Of a stretch of 64,000 bases of DNA, positions 1-11,571 are shown in pieces (the stretch's first letter is position 1; each line of letters begins with the position of its first letter). The translations under genes and the position numbers were made by a program. The notes below the pieces were generated by a model. That model saw only the letters and a list, made by a program, of their open reading frames with translations. It had not been told where the DNA came from and did not search any database. The stretch spans positions 315,001 to 379,000 of the forward strand of contig NC_064537.1 in assembly GCF_023856365.1 (NCBI RefSeq). The letters run 5' to 3'. The DNA is from Brienomyrus brachyistius. Its lineage: Eukaryota > Chordata > Actinopteri > Osteoglossiformes > Mormyridae.

Positions 1-1721
1 TGCATTTTTTAATGAATTCCTTGAGAGTTATTGTGATGATTTTAAGAACTATCGTGTTTTATTATTGATGATTTATGGAACTTAATCGTTTTTCTGCCAG
101 AATGAGGACAAGAGGGACACTGAAAATGAACGTTCGCTTGAAACCCTTCTTGGCTCTTTCGTTCTTGTCACCGCCATGTCTAGGGTCTGCCAGTTATTAA
201 AATATGTTGTACTCAGGGGCGTTGCTATAGATTTTAGCCCCCCAAGAAGGCATATCATGTATCTAAAACTGCTTTCATTTCATGACTTTTGCTAAGAAGA
301 TAATTTAAGACAGTATTATTAACTTATCTGACACTGGAAAATGACTAAGATGTGGTCCTTAGAAATACATTAACTTTTGAAAATGCCTATGTAACATCGC
401 ATAAAAATGTGGTAAATGAGTAATGAAACTTAGAAAAGCAGGGCGTATTGCAGCTCAAAAAGGAAACTGGAAGTAGAGAACATGCTGAAATGTAGAAAAA
501 GCCACTGACTTATAAATTCATCCGCATGGCCTGAAGACCATTATTCGAGTACAATATAAAAAACACATTTCTTTACATTTACATGTATTTTTTAGGCATA
601 CGATTTTGACAAAAGCGACGTACAAGTCAGAAAAATAGCGCAACATATACGGCCGTCAAGGCTGGGCTTCCCCAATGAATGCCCATTTATGTATAAGCAA
701 CATTGGAGCAAGAGCTACACAGCATCTTCCAATCAAAGCAAGAACATAGTAAGACAATTATATTGAATTTGGCAGACAGTGCGCCATTAATAATATTCAT
801 GGGGTGGTATTTAATGAACAGGTGTAAGTCCTGAAATATGCACGAGGTATTCTGCAGCTAAGAGAGATACTGTCCAGCTATCTTATGGCTGCAATGTACC
901 GCAAATACCGGTACATTGTGTCTAGCGGCTCTACACCCACTGAACATTCTGGCACTTTCTGCTACGCGCGCTGTTGATCTTAAAGGGATTGTGGCACTTC
1001 AGTGCCGCTAGACGAGCTTTCTGCCGACATGGCTGGGACAGCTGGAACTAGCATGCGCGTAAAGTGCTACTCAAAGTAACGTTTACGTGCATACAGAAGA
1101 TTTGCACCACGCCTATCGCATTAGGATTCGATAAATTTGTATGTATATCCCAGATAGCACACATATGTTGAAATGATATTGATGTCATATCAGACAAAAT
1201 GGTTGAAATAATGTTGATCTTCAATGTTTCATTTGATATCAACATTGAATCAAGGTTTTGCCACCATCAGTTTTTCAATATTGAAAATCTAACCAAAAAT
1301 CAACTCACTTTCAACTTCGATAATTTAACCGAGCATAATTCAAAGCATTTAACTATATAATTCAACGTTGAAACAATAAAATGATGTTATCTAGGTATAT
1401 GCTAACGTTCAAGGTAGTAACCGTGCGTTTTGCAAAACAAAAAGCAAAACTAATCAAATGCTAGATGAATATTCGCTATACAGCAGAAGATATATTTACA
1501 TTTTAATATGTTTCATCCCAGAAAATTTCTTCATTTATGAACATTTACAGCAATAAATGAGCGCTACATCTTCAGTGCGACCGCCGGTAACGACCTCTCC
1601 CTTTAACACCAACGACTTCCCCTTTAAGCGTCCTTTCAATTCCCTATTTGTGTCGGCGATTCGCACATCGCCGGTGCTCGATGCTGATTTATACCTATTT
1701 TAATTGGAGCTTTTGTCTGCG
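1..1721. other. Upstream flank of colgalt1, no gene recognised
   Basis: AT-rich intergenic DNA with no convincing open frame. It holds a MITE-like repeat near 1.14-1.40 kb (listed separately). The last 160 bases before the colgalt1 start are richer in CpG and are the likely proximal promoter and 5' UTR. No TATA box can be placed with confidence. Confidence 0.5.
1143..1400. mobile_element. MITE-like dispersed repeat
   Basis: The segment is full of short motifs built around CAACATTGAA / CAACGTTGAA on both strands. It is bounded by imperfect inverted ends: TATATCCCAGATAGC on the left, GTTATCTAGGTATA on the right. This layout fits a small non-autonomous DNA transposon of the kind scattered through fish genomes. 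Family assignment is not possible from sequence alone. Confidence 0.4.
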
Positions 1722-4700
1722 ATGTGCCGCTTTCACACGCTGCTGCTCGGCTTACTTTCTCTGCTCGTCCCGGAGGTTGGGGGTTACTTCGCGGAGGAAC
1801 GCTGGAGCCCAGAGTCCCCCCTGCTCGCACCCCGGGTGCTCATAGCGCTCATCTGCCGCAACGCGGAGCACTCTCTGCCTTACTTCCTCGGCACCTTGGA
1901 CCGCCTGCGCTACCCAAAGGACCGCATTGCTCTCTGGTATGGTATCGGGGTACCGATGTACGCTTGTTCGTAGGGTTTAAATTTGCCCCATGCTTTTCTG
2001 GTAAAACATTTGCAGAAGGAGACACCCTGACCAGGAAGGGACACTAATGAATACAGAGACCAGGAGGGAACAGTGATGACATACAATGTGGGGGGGGGAC
2101 TGACGGGACACAGTGAGCGGAGGGGGGACACACTGATGGGACACTGAGCAGGGGGGAACACTGATGGGAATGTCAGCAGAGGGGGACACTGATAGAACAC
2201 ACTGGGGGGGGCAGTGATGAGACACCGTGCTGGAATTTTATTTTTGGATTCTTTAAGTATCCAAATGAAAGATAAAAAAATTATAAATGAGGTAAAGTAC
2301 ACTTTATGTTAAGTTTTTTTATGTTAAATGCTTTATTTGCCATTTGCCCTAATATAGGTATTCTTCTGTACTGGAATTCTTCTCTTTGTCTACCCCATCT
2401 CACTCTCCATGGCTTGAGGGGGGGTCACCGTGCAGGGTCAGGGTTAGGGTTAGTGGGGGCACACGTGGAACTGGGGGCCTTGATCATCAGCCCACAGACA
2501 TGCGACTGTTTTGCAGAGGCCACAGCTCAAACAGCGATCTTCCAGTGATGAGCACTTAACTGTCTGAGCCACTCGCTGCCCCATGTGGTTATGGTTGGAA
2601 CTTGGAATGAGGATAAACATTTGAGATATTACAGTAACGTAGGCATTTGAGAAACCTTTTGTTGCCCCTGCAGACATTGATGTATGTATTAGATTCAGCC
2701 AGTCTATGGTGAGAGCACTCGCCTCTGAGTTGTGTTTTTATCTTGCACAAACAAAGCACAAAAAAAGTCTGTTAGTCTCTCTCCATACCTCTAGGTGAGT
2801 TTGTGTTTGAATAGTGTTGCATGGGGTGGGCTGAGTTTAGGCTTCCCTGGGGGGCCCTCTCAGCCAGGAATGCGTGTCGAGGCTCAGCTTGTTCCTGTTC
2901 AGCCATGTGTCTTCCGTTGGTTCACTCAGCTCTGATGCTGCAGCTTCACTTTGTGTCCTGTTTGGAGAATGTCAGGAATGCAAACAGTCTGCAATACCAC
3001 CTTCCCGCCAATGCCAGTATTGTCTGATATCCCATCTCCAGGTGCTCTTGGGTTTTTCCTAGGCTTAGATGCCATCTCTCTGACTCCAGAAGCATTTCTG
3101 GTGAGCATGGTGAACATTTGCTGGTTCATTTGAACTCACTACTGGTAAGCTGAAGTTTGCAGGCTAGCTGGCATGGCACTCAACTGACAGATGGGAAAAG
3201 GATGATTTTTGGACAAATTTACACTTGTAATGAGTATCAGCAGAATTCATTTTCAAATACTTGTGTGTATCAAATAGAGTATTTGACATAGTCCCCTAAT
3301 TATTCCATAAATACTCAACTGCGCGATGCGTCAGCTTCCTGTTGTCTTGAGGTTGGTTTTCGCTTTACACACAGTGTCACTGTAGATGAGTTGATTAGAC
3401 ATGTGTGTGTTTAGCTGCATTTTTCACACACAGCTGTGATCTCTGCTGATACAGCCAAGGCCCAGAAACCTCACGTGGCCTGACCTGCAGGGCTCCATTA
3501 CACATTCCGACCTGCTGCCCACTTGATGATCTCTCAGTCTTTAACATTCTATAGGCTGAAGGAAAGGAGTGATTTTGGCATGTATTTTGTAGAGTCAGAA
3601 GTATAGTGCAAAACAGACCCTTGCAGTTTCACAGAAATGACTATTCATTTTGTATCAGGCTTATACCCGATACGTAAGGGATGAACCACGACGCGGTTAT
3701 ACAAAAACAGTCAACATTTTATTTTTATATTTTCGTATAACCACACACCTTTGAGTGGCATATCTCGCTGTTACCACAGCTAACAAACAAAAAAAATAGA
3801 ATAGACTAGTTATGATTAATTCTTCAGAAGAAAATTATTAGCATTTAATAATGTTTCGATATGCTATTAAAAATATAGTCCTTATAAGGATAGAATATCT
3901 GGTCAGTCTACGCACTGGAAGCGCGTAAGTCCCTTAAGTTACCATAGAAACAATCAACAGACAGGCGCTTGTGCTTGGAAGGAAAATTATGCTGATAATG
4001 ACCGCTTATTTATGAGTAAAAAGTCACATTTTTCAATATTAACATTTAATAAAACATTAAAAACCCATTAATGTAGAACTGTTGTTAGGTTCCCAGAACT
4101 ATCTGTTCAATACCCATGTGACATCTCTGGACCAATAAAAATATAGTACTTATGAAATCTGTGGCATCACCATGGTAATGGGCACTTTTGTCACTCCTGC
4201 ACTTCGTGTGTGTTATTGTTGCACAGTCTGTCTTTTTGTAATTTATTTCTTGAATAGTTTTACTACCTCAGTATGCTTACCTTTATATATAATTTACTTC
4301 TTTTATGTATTGTTATGCCTTTCATATATTATGTACTTTATATTTGTATTGCGTCAGCTGGATGTCACTAGTGTGATCTCACTGTGTGTTACACAATGAA
4401 GATAAAACCTTTGAATCCTATGAATCTCAGGTATGTTAGGTAGGAGCGCCTACACCGTCTCACAGTTCCAGTGCAGCTGGAACGCACATGTCCACAAACT
4501 CCAAGTTGGGTCTGGCTGTGACACGTTTTCACTTCCCATTTCTATCTGCTGAAACTGAAATTCCTTTCTGTTTAGTGCTGACTGCTGTGACTTTTGAACC
4601 TTGCAATTTATTCAAGTCAGTGTGACCACGGTCTGTTCCCTGTCCATGCAAACTGCTTCACCAGCAGACTCAGCATCTGCAGTTGTTGAATGTGATTGTG

Positions 4701-7700
4701 CGGGAACTGCACTTTCTGCTGCTTTATGATTTGATAAACACCATTTATCAAGTGCTGAGCAGATGCCTCTGATGTCTGACTTGGATTGCACTGTTTCACT
4801 TGTGTCCACAGGGTGGCGACAGACCACAATATAGACGACAGCACAGCCATCCTCCGGGAATGGCTTGTCAAGGTTCAGAGTGTTTATCACAATGTGGAGT
4901 GGAGACCACAGGAAGGCCCCCAGTGAGTCTGTTTATTAGTTTATTGGCCTTTCAGCATTATTACAGGTTCATAAAGATAATCATCATTAAAAACACTGAC
5001 TTATTTTGCTGTTATGATAAAACACCATTACTTAAATCATTAAAATAATATCTGTACTTTGAACTTTGACTTGTAGTCAGTAAAATACTGTTGAGAGTAA
5101 CATTTGTGATTTAAAAAAAAATTGAATCTGTGTGTCCTGCAGGAGTTATGAAGATGAGGGTGGTCCCAAGCAGTGGAGAACCCTGCGCTACGAGCACGTC
5201 ATGCAGCTGCGCCAAGCGGCACTGGAGGCAGCGCGTGACAGCTGGGCCGATTACTATTTGGTGCGTCCCCCCCAATCTCATACACACATAGGCACACATG
5301 CACACACATTTCAGTGATAAAAAACTAATGAACTGCATGTGTTCTGCAGAGAGAAAGGTCCTGAGGCACGTAGAAACGGTCCATGGCCTTAGTCAAATCC
5401 TGAAATACAATCAAGCATAAAAACCTCAAATTTATTCTAAGAGCTTAAATAAAGAAATTTGAAAGTGTGTAAAAAAAAGTATGTAAAATTACGGTTGTGC
5501 TGTGCTTTGGAACAGCTTTGACTTTCAGTTGTATTTCACTGTACCGTTTCATCTCTTCTTTGAAAGCCCGGAGGCTATAATCTTCAGGAAGAGCCAAGCC
5601 ACAGTAGACACTGGACTCATACAGTCAACAGCTATGCTGTCCAGCACTGGTCAGCTCTTCCTGTACACTGCCACCAAGTGGTTACACATGGTATAGCAAT
5701 GTTGTAATCAGCCCTATTATTTCTCATGTTTGCTGTAGTATGAATTTACTCAAAGGCCATGAAATCAATACTGTCATGTCTTTACTTTCCTGTCCTCTGA
5801 ATTGCAACCATTGAGTAGCAGCCTCATAGAAAATGTCACCTTAGGCTGTTTTTTTGCCTTATGCGCTTTTGAGGGTAAGACAGAGAGGGTCAGGGTTAGG
5901 GTCAGGGTCAGGGAAGATCCCGCAGCCATTTCTCTTTGTGATGCATGTGACGCTGTGTTGGGGTGTGCAGCCTTGTAAGTCTTTATCTCTCCCACACGGA
6001 TCAGTCGGTGGACTGCGACAACCTCCTGACCAACACAGATGTGCTATGGAAGCTCATCAGTGAGAACAAGACTATCGTGGCACCGATGCTGGAGTCACGT
6101 GCGGCATACTCCAACTTCTGGTGTGGCATGAGCTCGCAGGTACCTGCCTCCCATGCGTGCCTGACTGCATGTGCCTGCCTGTGTCAGTAACTAGCCTTTT
6201 ACCGATTTGTCATTGGGGCTCGGTGACGGGCTGTGAGTAAACACATCATTATTTTGTGTTTATGCCCCTGGGGTAAACAAACTCAGAGTGCATGCATCTT
6301 TGTGTGGTTATTTCCTTGGACTTAGTGTAAACAAGCCGAGCCTTCGTGCAGTGTATCTCTTTGCTTGTATCTCTAGGGCTACTACAAGCGGACCCCTAAC
6401 TACATTCCCATCCGCCGGCGGGAGCGCAGGGGCTGCTTCGCTGTTCCCATGGTGCACTCCACCTTCCTGGTGGACTTGCGCAAAGAGAAATCCCGCCAGC
6501 TGGCCTTCTACCCCCCCCCACCCTGACTATAGCTGGGCCTTTGATGACATCATCATCTTCTCCTTCTCTGCTCGCATGGCAGGTGAGAAATGATCGCATC
6601 ATGGGGACTGAACTTAGGTTTCAGGACAACTGAAGTTGCAAAACAAAACAAAACATTACTCCCCAAAGATAGTTGGTGACGAAAAGCATAGGCACTTTGG
6701 GGTAAGAATTCATGTTCTTTCTGGACAAATTGAATGAAATGGAAAAACTATCTTGTAGGTGTACAAATGTTCCTGTGTAACAGAGAGAATTATGGGTACC
6801 TTCCCATTCCTGTACGTTCCCACAATTCCCTGAAGGATGAGGCTGACAGCTTCGTGCATTCCCTGCTGGAGGTCATGGGTGAGTGTTTGTGCAGAGTGTC
6901 AAAAGGTACATTCCAAATTTGTGATTATTGGTGTTTTTCTTCTACAGTTGGTGGACTCAAATTGACTTATTGCCTTTAGTCAGCAAGATCGTCCTTGATA
7001 GGGAAGGATCTTGCAGCTGCTGGACTGATTTTTTTCTGTGTTCTGCTCCTTTCTGGCCACCTTTTCTGTTTCTCTTATCGTCCCCTTGCTGTCCAATGTC
7101 TGCCTGACTATCATGTGATCCTCTGGTTTCTCTCTCAGTGCATTACCCCCCTGTGGAGCCCTCCAGCTTCATCTCTGTTCCCCCCAAATCCCCAGATAAG
7201 GTCGGCTTTGATGAGGTAAGTCAGGTGGGCCGATTGCTGGATGACAGCACAAATCAGCACATGCTGCTCTAAACTAAACGTTTATAGATGTTTTAAGAAC
7301 GGGTCAAATGTAGTTTCATTTCTCAGTATAACCTGCAGCTACAGATGCTTACAGAAGGATTCTGTTAGATGGGAGGGTGTTGAAAAGGTCTGTTTGTGAG
7401 CAATGAACTGGGTGTTGGAATGCTGTGTGGAGTAAGGTCAGGATTGGGTCCTGCACAGTGCGCTGAAGTGGCTGTCTCCATCACAGGTCTTCATGATCAA
7501 CCTGCAGCGGCGGCTGGACCGGCGCCGGCGAATGCTGTGGTCTCTCCACGAGCAGGAGATCACCTGCAAGATCATCAATGCCGTGGATGGCAAGTATGTC
7601 AGCTTAGCCACACACAATGTGTCTAGGATGAGTGCATAGTGTGGAGTAATGATCACAAGTGTAGTTAGGGCAATCTCAGCAGTTCACTGGCCTATGTAAT

Positions 7701-9504
7701 AAGTCTGAGCAAGGCTGAGTGTTGGATACACTGATGGCAGCATGGTGCTGAGCAACCATATTAACCAGAGGTTATTTCAGTTGCTGTTAAATTATGAAAA
7801 CTTGTGAAATGTTTCCTGGATGCCAGTGCACTGAATGCCAGTCAGATCCAGTCCATGGGGATCCAGATGCTGCCTGGGTACAGTGACCCATACCACGAAC
7901 GGCCCCTCACCAAGGGAGAACTGGGCTGCTTCCTCTCCCACTACAACGTCTGGAAGGAGGTGAGTAGCATACTTAAGATGTGGCTTTTTGGCTCTGACCA
8001 CGGTGGTCCATGGTGCCAGGATGTGTATGCTAATGAACCTGCTCCGATCTGATCATGGAGATTGCAGAGCGCAAGCTAAAGACCTCCCTGGTGATTGAGG
8101 ATGACTTGCGTTTTGAGATCTTCTTCAAGCGACGTCTGCAGAACCTGATGAACGAGGTAGAGAGCCATGGCTTAGACTGGGATCTCATGTGAGTCGCAGC
8201 CCTTCAGGAACATCTACTTTTAAGAGGACCAACAGAGATATTCACAATGATCTTGCTCCCTCATTTGTCTTTAAGATATGTTGGGCGGAAGAGGATGCAG
8301 GTGGACCATCCAGAGAAATCTGTGCCCAAGATTCGTAGTCTGGTAGAGGCTGACTATTCTTATTGGACATTGGGATATATGATTTCACTGCGGGGTGCCA
8401 AGAAGCTGCTGAGGGCAGAACCCCTCAGCAAGATGCTGCCAGTAGACGAGTTTCTTCCTGTGATGTACAACAAGCATCCCATGTAAGTGAATGGGATAGA
8501 AAGGGGATTAGGGGATAAAAGCAGAGGGAATGAGAGTGAAAGGGGGATTGAAAACCGATTGATTGGGGAGGGCATAAAAAGCAGAAGGAAAGTGGAACTT
8601 GATATAAAGGAGGTGGGGATTGACAGGGGAAGAGGATAAAAGGGGGTAGAAAGGAGGTGGGGATTGATAGGGGAATAAAAGGGGGTAGAAAGGAGGTGGG
8701 GATTGATATGGGGAAGGGGTAAATGTGGGTATAAAGGAGGTGGGGATTGATATGGGAAGGGGATAAAATGAGGTGGGGATTGATTGGGGAAGGGGATAAA
8801 ATGAGGTGGGGATTGACAGAGGAAGAGGATAAATGGGGGTAGAAAGGAGGTGGGGATTGATAGTAGAAGGGGATAAATGGGGGTATAAAGGAGGTGGGGA
8901 TTGATATGGGAAGTGGATAAAATGAGGCGGGGATTGGTATGGGAAGGGGAAAAATGGGGGATAGAAAGGAGGGAATAAACAGGAGAGGGTGATAAGTAGA
9001 GACAGAAAGGGGAAGCGGATAAAAAGGGGTAGGGAATACAAGGGGAGAGGATGGGAGATAAAAAGAAGATAAAAGACTATAAAGGGGATAAGAGGATAGA
9101 ATTAGGGGGAGATGGGAATTAGGGGGCTTTGCATCCATCCATCTTCAATCTTGTTTTCTGGATATGAATTCTGTCCAGACTATTTTTTGTCACTTTTTTA
9201 TTTTTTGACTGGCCTCTGTCTCTCCATCACCTGAAGCTCACGCTACATGGAGCATTTCCCAACCCGGGATCTGAAGGCTTTCTCAGCTGAGCCGCTCCTG
9301 GTCTTTCCCACGCATTACACGGGTGACCAGGGCTATGTCAGCGACACGGAGACCTCCACGCTTTGGGACAACGAGGGCGTGCCCACTGACTGGGACCGTG
9401 CCCGTTCAGGCAAGACCAGTGAACAACAGAAGCTCAGCCAGGAGGCCCAAAACTCCAATGTCATCCAGTCTCCACTGGACAGCACCGCACATGACGAGCT
9501 CTGA
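1722..9504 (+). CDS. colgalt1: Procollagen galactosyltransferase 1 (12 coding exons, one apparent frameshift)
   Basis: This is the ER-luminal enzyme that adds galactose from UDP-Gal to hydroxylysine of collagen. The coding exons I place are 1722-1936, 4812-4922, 5143-5260, 6005-6139, 6377-6582, 6759-6878, 7139-7215, 7487-7593, 7827-7959, 8061-8188, 8276-8482 and 9237-9504. All have GT-AG borders and matching phases, giving about 607 residues (human 622). Visible features are an N-terminal signal peptide, the block [13 protein letters not shown], a DxD motif (Asp151, Asp153) in [59 protein letters not shown] and SDTETS. The protein ends in HDEL, an ER-retrieval signal (human RDEL). The tail QSPLDS and the neighbours favour COLGALT1 over COLGALT2 or CERCAM. 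As given, exon 5 has one C too many at 6511-6519, which creates a stop near residue 242. Exon 4 also starts with Ser where mammals have Phe before the DxD. Confidence 0.93.
2055..2232. repeat. G-rich imperfect tandem repeat in colgalt1 intron 1
   Basis: Imperfect units built on a GGGGACACTGATGGGACAC theme recur several times, interspersed with poly-G runs. The array lies in the long first intron of colgalt1. The open frames seen here on the minus strand are by-products of the repeat. Confidence 0.6.
6511..6519 (+). other. colgalt1: Poly-C run carrying an apparent 1-base insertion in colgalt1 exon 5
   Basis: Nine C bases stand where the conserved peptide FYPPHPDY needs eight. Read as written, the frame becomes FYPPPP followed by TGA. 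Removing one base restores [14 protein letters not shown] and makes the exon length (205) fit the phases of both neighbouring introns. A homopolymer sequencing or assembly error is the simplest cause; a real null allele cannot be excluded. Confidence 0.85.
8500..9125. repeat. Purine-rich imperfect minisatellite in the last colgalt1 intron
   Basis: Units of roughly 35-60 bases on the theme GGAGGTGGGGATTGATA, joined by GGGGATAAAA and GGGGGTATAAAGG, recur from about 8.5 to 9.1 kb. The + strand is almost pure purine, so the DNA could form H-DNA or R-loops. Proline- and serine-rich minus-strand open frames across it are repeat by-products. Confidence 0.75.
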
Positions 9505-10440
9505 CAGTCTGGGTCTTTGGGTCAGAACAGGTGGACGAATATCTCAAACAGATCTGGGGGGCAATCAGAAGCAGGGGGACTGCAGTAACCCCCCCAGCAG
9601 AAGCCATCTACAGTGGTGCTGCTGAGGTGGATGCAGAGGGGAGGGCAGAGGGGGTGTGAAGGCACCTCTGAGGCTCCTCACTTACTTTAGGTTTTGCTGA
9701 TTTAGGTTTTTCAAATGATCGTTTTTCTTGTCTGTGATCTCAGCATTCTAAGTAGGGTTTCAGCTGATTTTGTCTTTTGGGAGTGTTGAACTAGTGTTAC
9801 AATGTCAGATTAAGGAGCATAGCAGGAATGTTTGTCCTCATGAACACGTGAAATGGACTAAAAGTGTAATTTATGTTGTAGGTTCTGTTTTTCCTTCAAA
9901 TTCATATTACATTGTGAGTGAAGATCTGTACAGTTAATGTTTTTAATTTATATAACATTTTAAAATTATCCTGACACTTATTAGAAACTCTGCCCCTCCC
10001 CCCCTTTGCTGACAGTTGCACATGATCTTAAGGGCTAAATGCTAACAATATTAATGCTAATAGCACTGGCTAATAGCACTGGCCAGAGGGAGTCATCCAC
10101 ACCATGAAAGAGCGGAATTAAAGTGGACCCTTAAGGTGTCTGTCAAACTCACTTTCATTCTGCCTTTAATTCTTCTCTGTGGATATCAGGCCTTCCTTTG
10201 TAAAGTCATAAAATCCTACTGACTTATTGCTTGAAAAAAAAACATTTTTATCCTAAAATGTGTGTTACAGTGCAGGATTGAAGTGCAGTTAAAATGTTTC
10301 TGAGACTGTAGCGCTGCCCTGCTGGTGATGCTGTTTACTGTAAAGCTGAGAGGATCAGCTGCTATTCCGGTTCTTTGAAGAGCTTCTGACAAATTCTCAT
10401 TTTTCTGCAATTGTGCCTTATACCAAAGAATAAACTATTC
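9505..10440 (+). other. colgalt1: colgalt1 3' UTR with poly(A) signal
   Basis: Non-coding DNA follows the stop. A canonical AATAAA hexamer lies at 10429-10434, about 925 bases downstream, and is the best candidate cleavage signal. The exact 3' end is inferred. Confidence 0.5.
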
Positions 10441-11571
10441 TAAAAACCAATGGACATTACTAAATCTCAGTTTTGTTCTTAGGGAACACGTGGCAACATC
10501 ATAGGTATGTATGGGAAATAAAGTAAATTAATCTCGCAATGTTTGATAATTAAGTTAGTCAGTTCTCACTGCATTTCGAAGGGTTAGCCTATCCTTTGTT
10601 AGTACATGCATGCTATACCGCTCTAGTCAATTAAATGAAATTAGGGGTTTTACTTGAGTACTTGGAAGTTGTTTTTTAAGTTAATGAGCAATTGCACGAA
10701 TGGGCAGAATGTCAATTTTATTGTGGTTGAAACCCAAACATGTTTGTGTCCCTTTCAGTCTCTTAGTTTCTTTGCTTACACTAAATGTTTTTTCCCTTGA
10801 TTTTATGGGAGTCCCAACCCACCAAACACTGCCCGCAGTGTGTTTTACGCAGTGCTGTTTGAAGCCTCTGCACACAGAAGGCTGCCTGTGCAGTGATTGT
10901 AGGCCCCTGTCTTTTCATGTCTGTCTCCTCACCTGCATTTTCTTTTTTTTTCATCCACTCTCAAGCTCCCTCCTGCATTGTGTTTGTCGTCTTTCTTTTT
11001 GGTTCATTCTCTCTTTCTGCCTGCCTCCACCCCCTCAGATCCTTGAAGCCACTGCTATTTTCAGCCAAGCTTTCTAATACGCTTATACCCAGTGGCCCGG
11101 TGGCACCACTGCACACGCAGACACGCCTCAATCCCTATCTGTTCCTGATATAGACACATTAGATAACATTTCCAGGCATGTTTTATAGTCACATGCAGTA
11201 TCGGTCCCAGCTCTTTGTAGTGCTAGGTGAGCATCAGCTTCAACACGGCCCCAATCCAAGAAAGATTTTGACAAACTGTAGGCACACAGAGCCCTTTTCC
11301 TGCCTCCCTGTTCCTCAAAGACAGATGCTGACACACACAGAGATAAATGAGATTACGGCATTTAGGGCTTATGACTCTGCAGACACTCTTCCCGTCGATT
11401 CCTATACCTTATATCTTGTGGTAATATTACGACTTCTGTTGTTCTCTGCAGGATGAATCAATTTGCAAATTCCCTCAGCAAATCAGAACTCAGCACTTTA
11501 CAGGACCACGGTAAAAACTGCCATCACAGTGCATAATCTCTGTTCAGTAGGTTCTCCTTGCCTCAGTCAGC
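10441..11571. other. Spacer between colgalt1 and nxnl1
   Basis: About 1.1 kb without a recognised coding segment or repeat family. The nxnl1 promoter and 5' UTR are probably near its end. Human TMEM221, which lies near NXNL1, has no visible counterpart here. Confidence 0.4.

Noticed and set aside
5886..5916. Telomere-like GGGTTAGGG / GGGTCAGGG motifs
   Set aside because: Only a few degenerate units within a colgalt1 intron, too short for an interstitial telomere.
8425..9138. 237-codon minus-strand frame rich in Pro and Ser
   Set aside because: It is the complement of the purine-rich minisatellite in the last colgalt1 intron.
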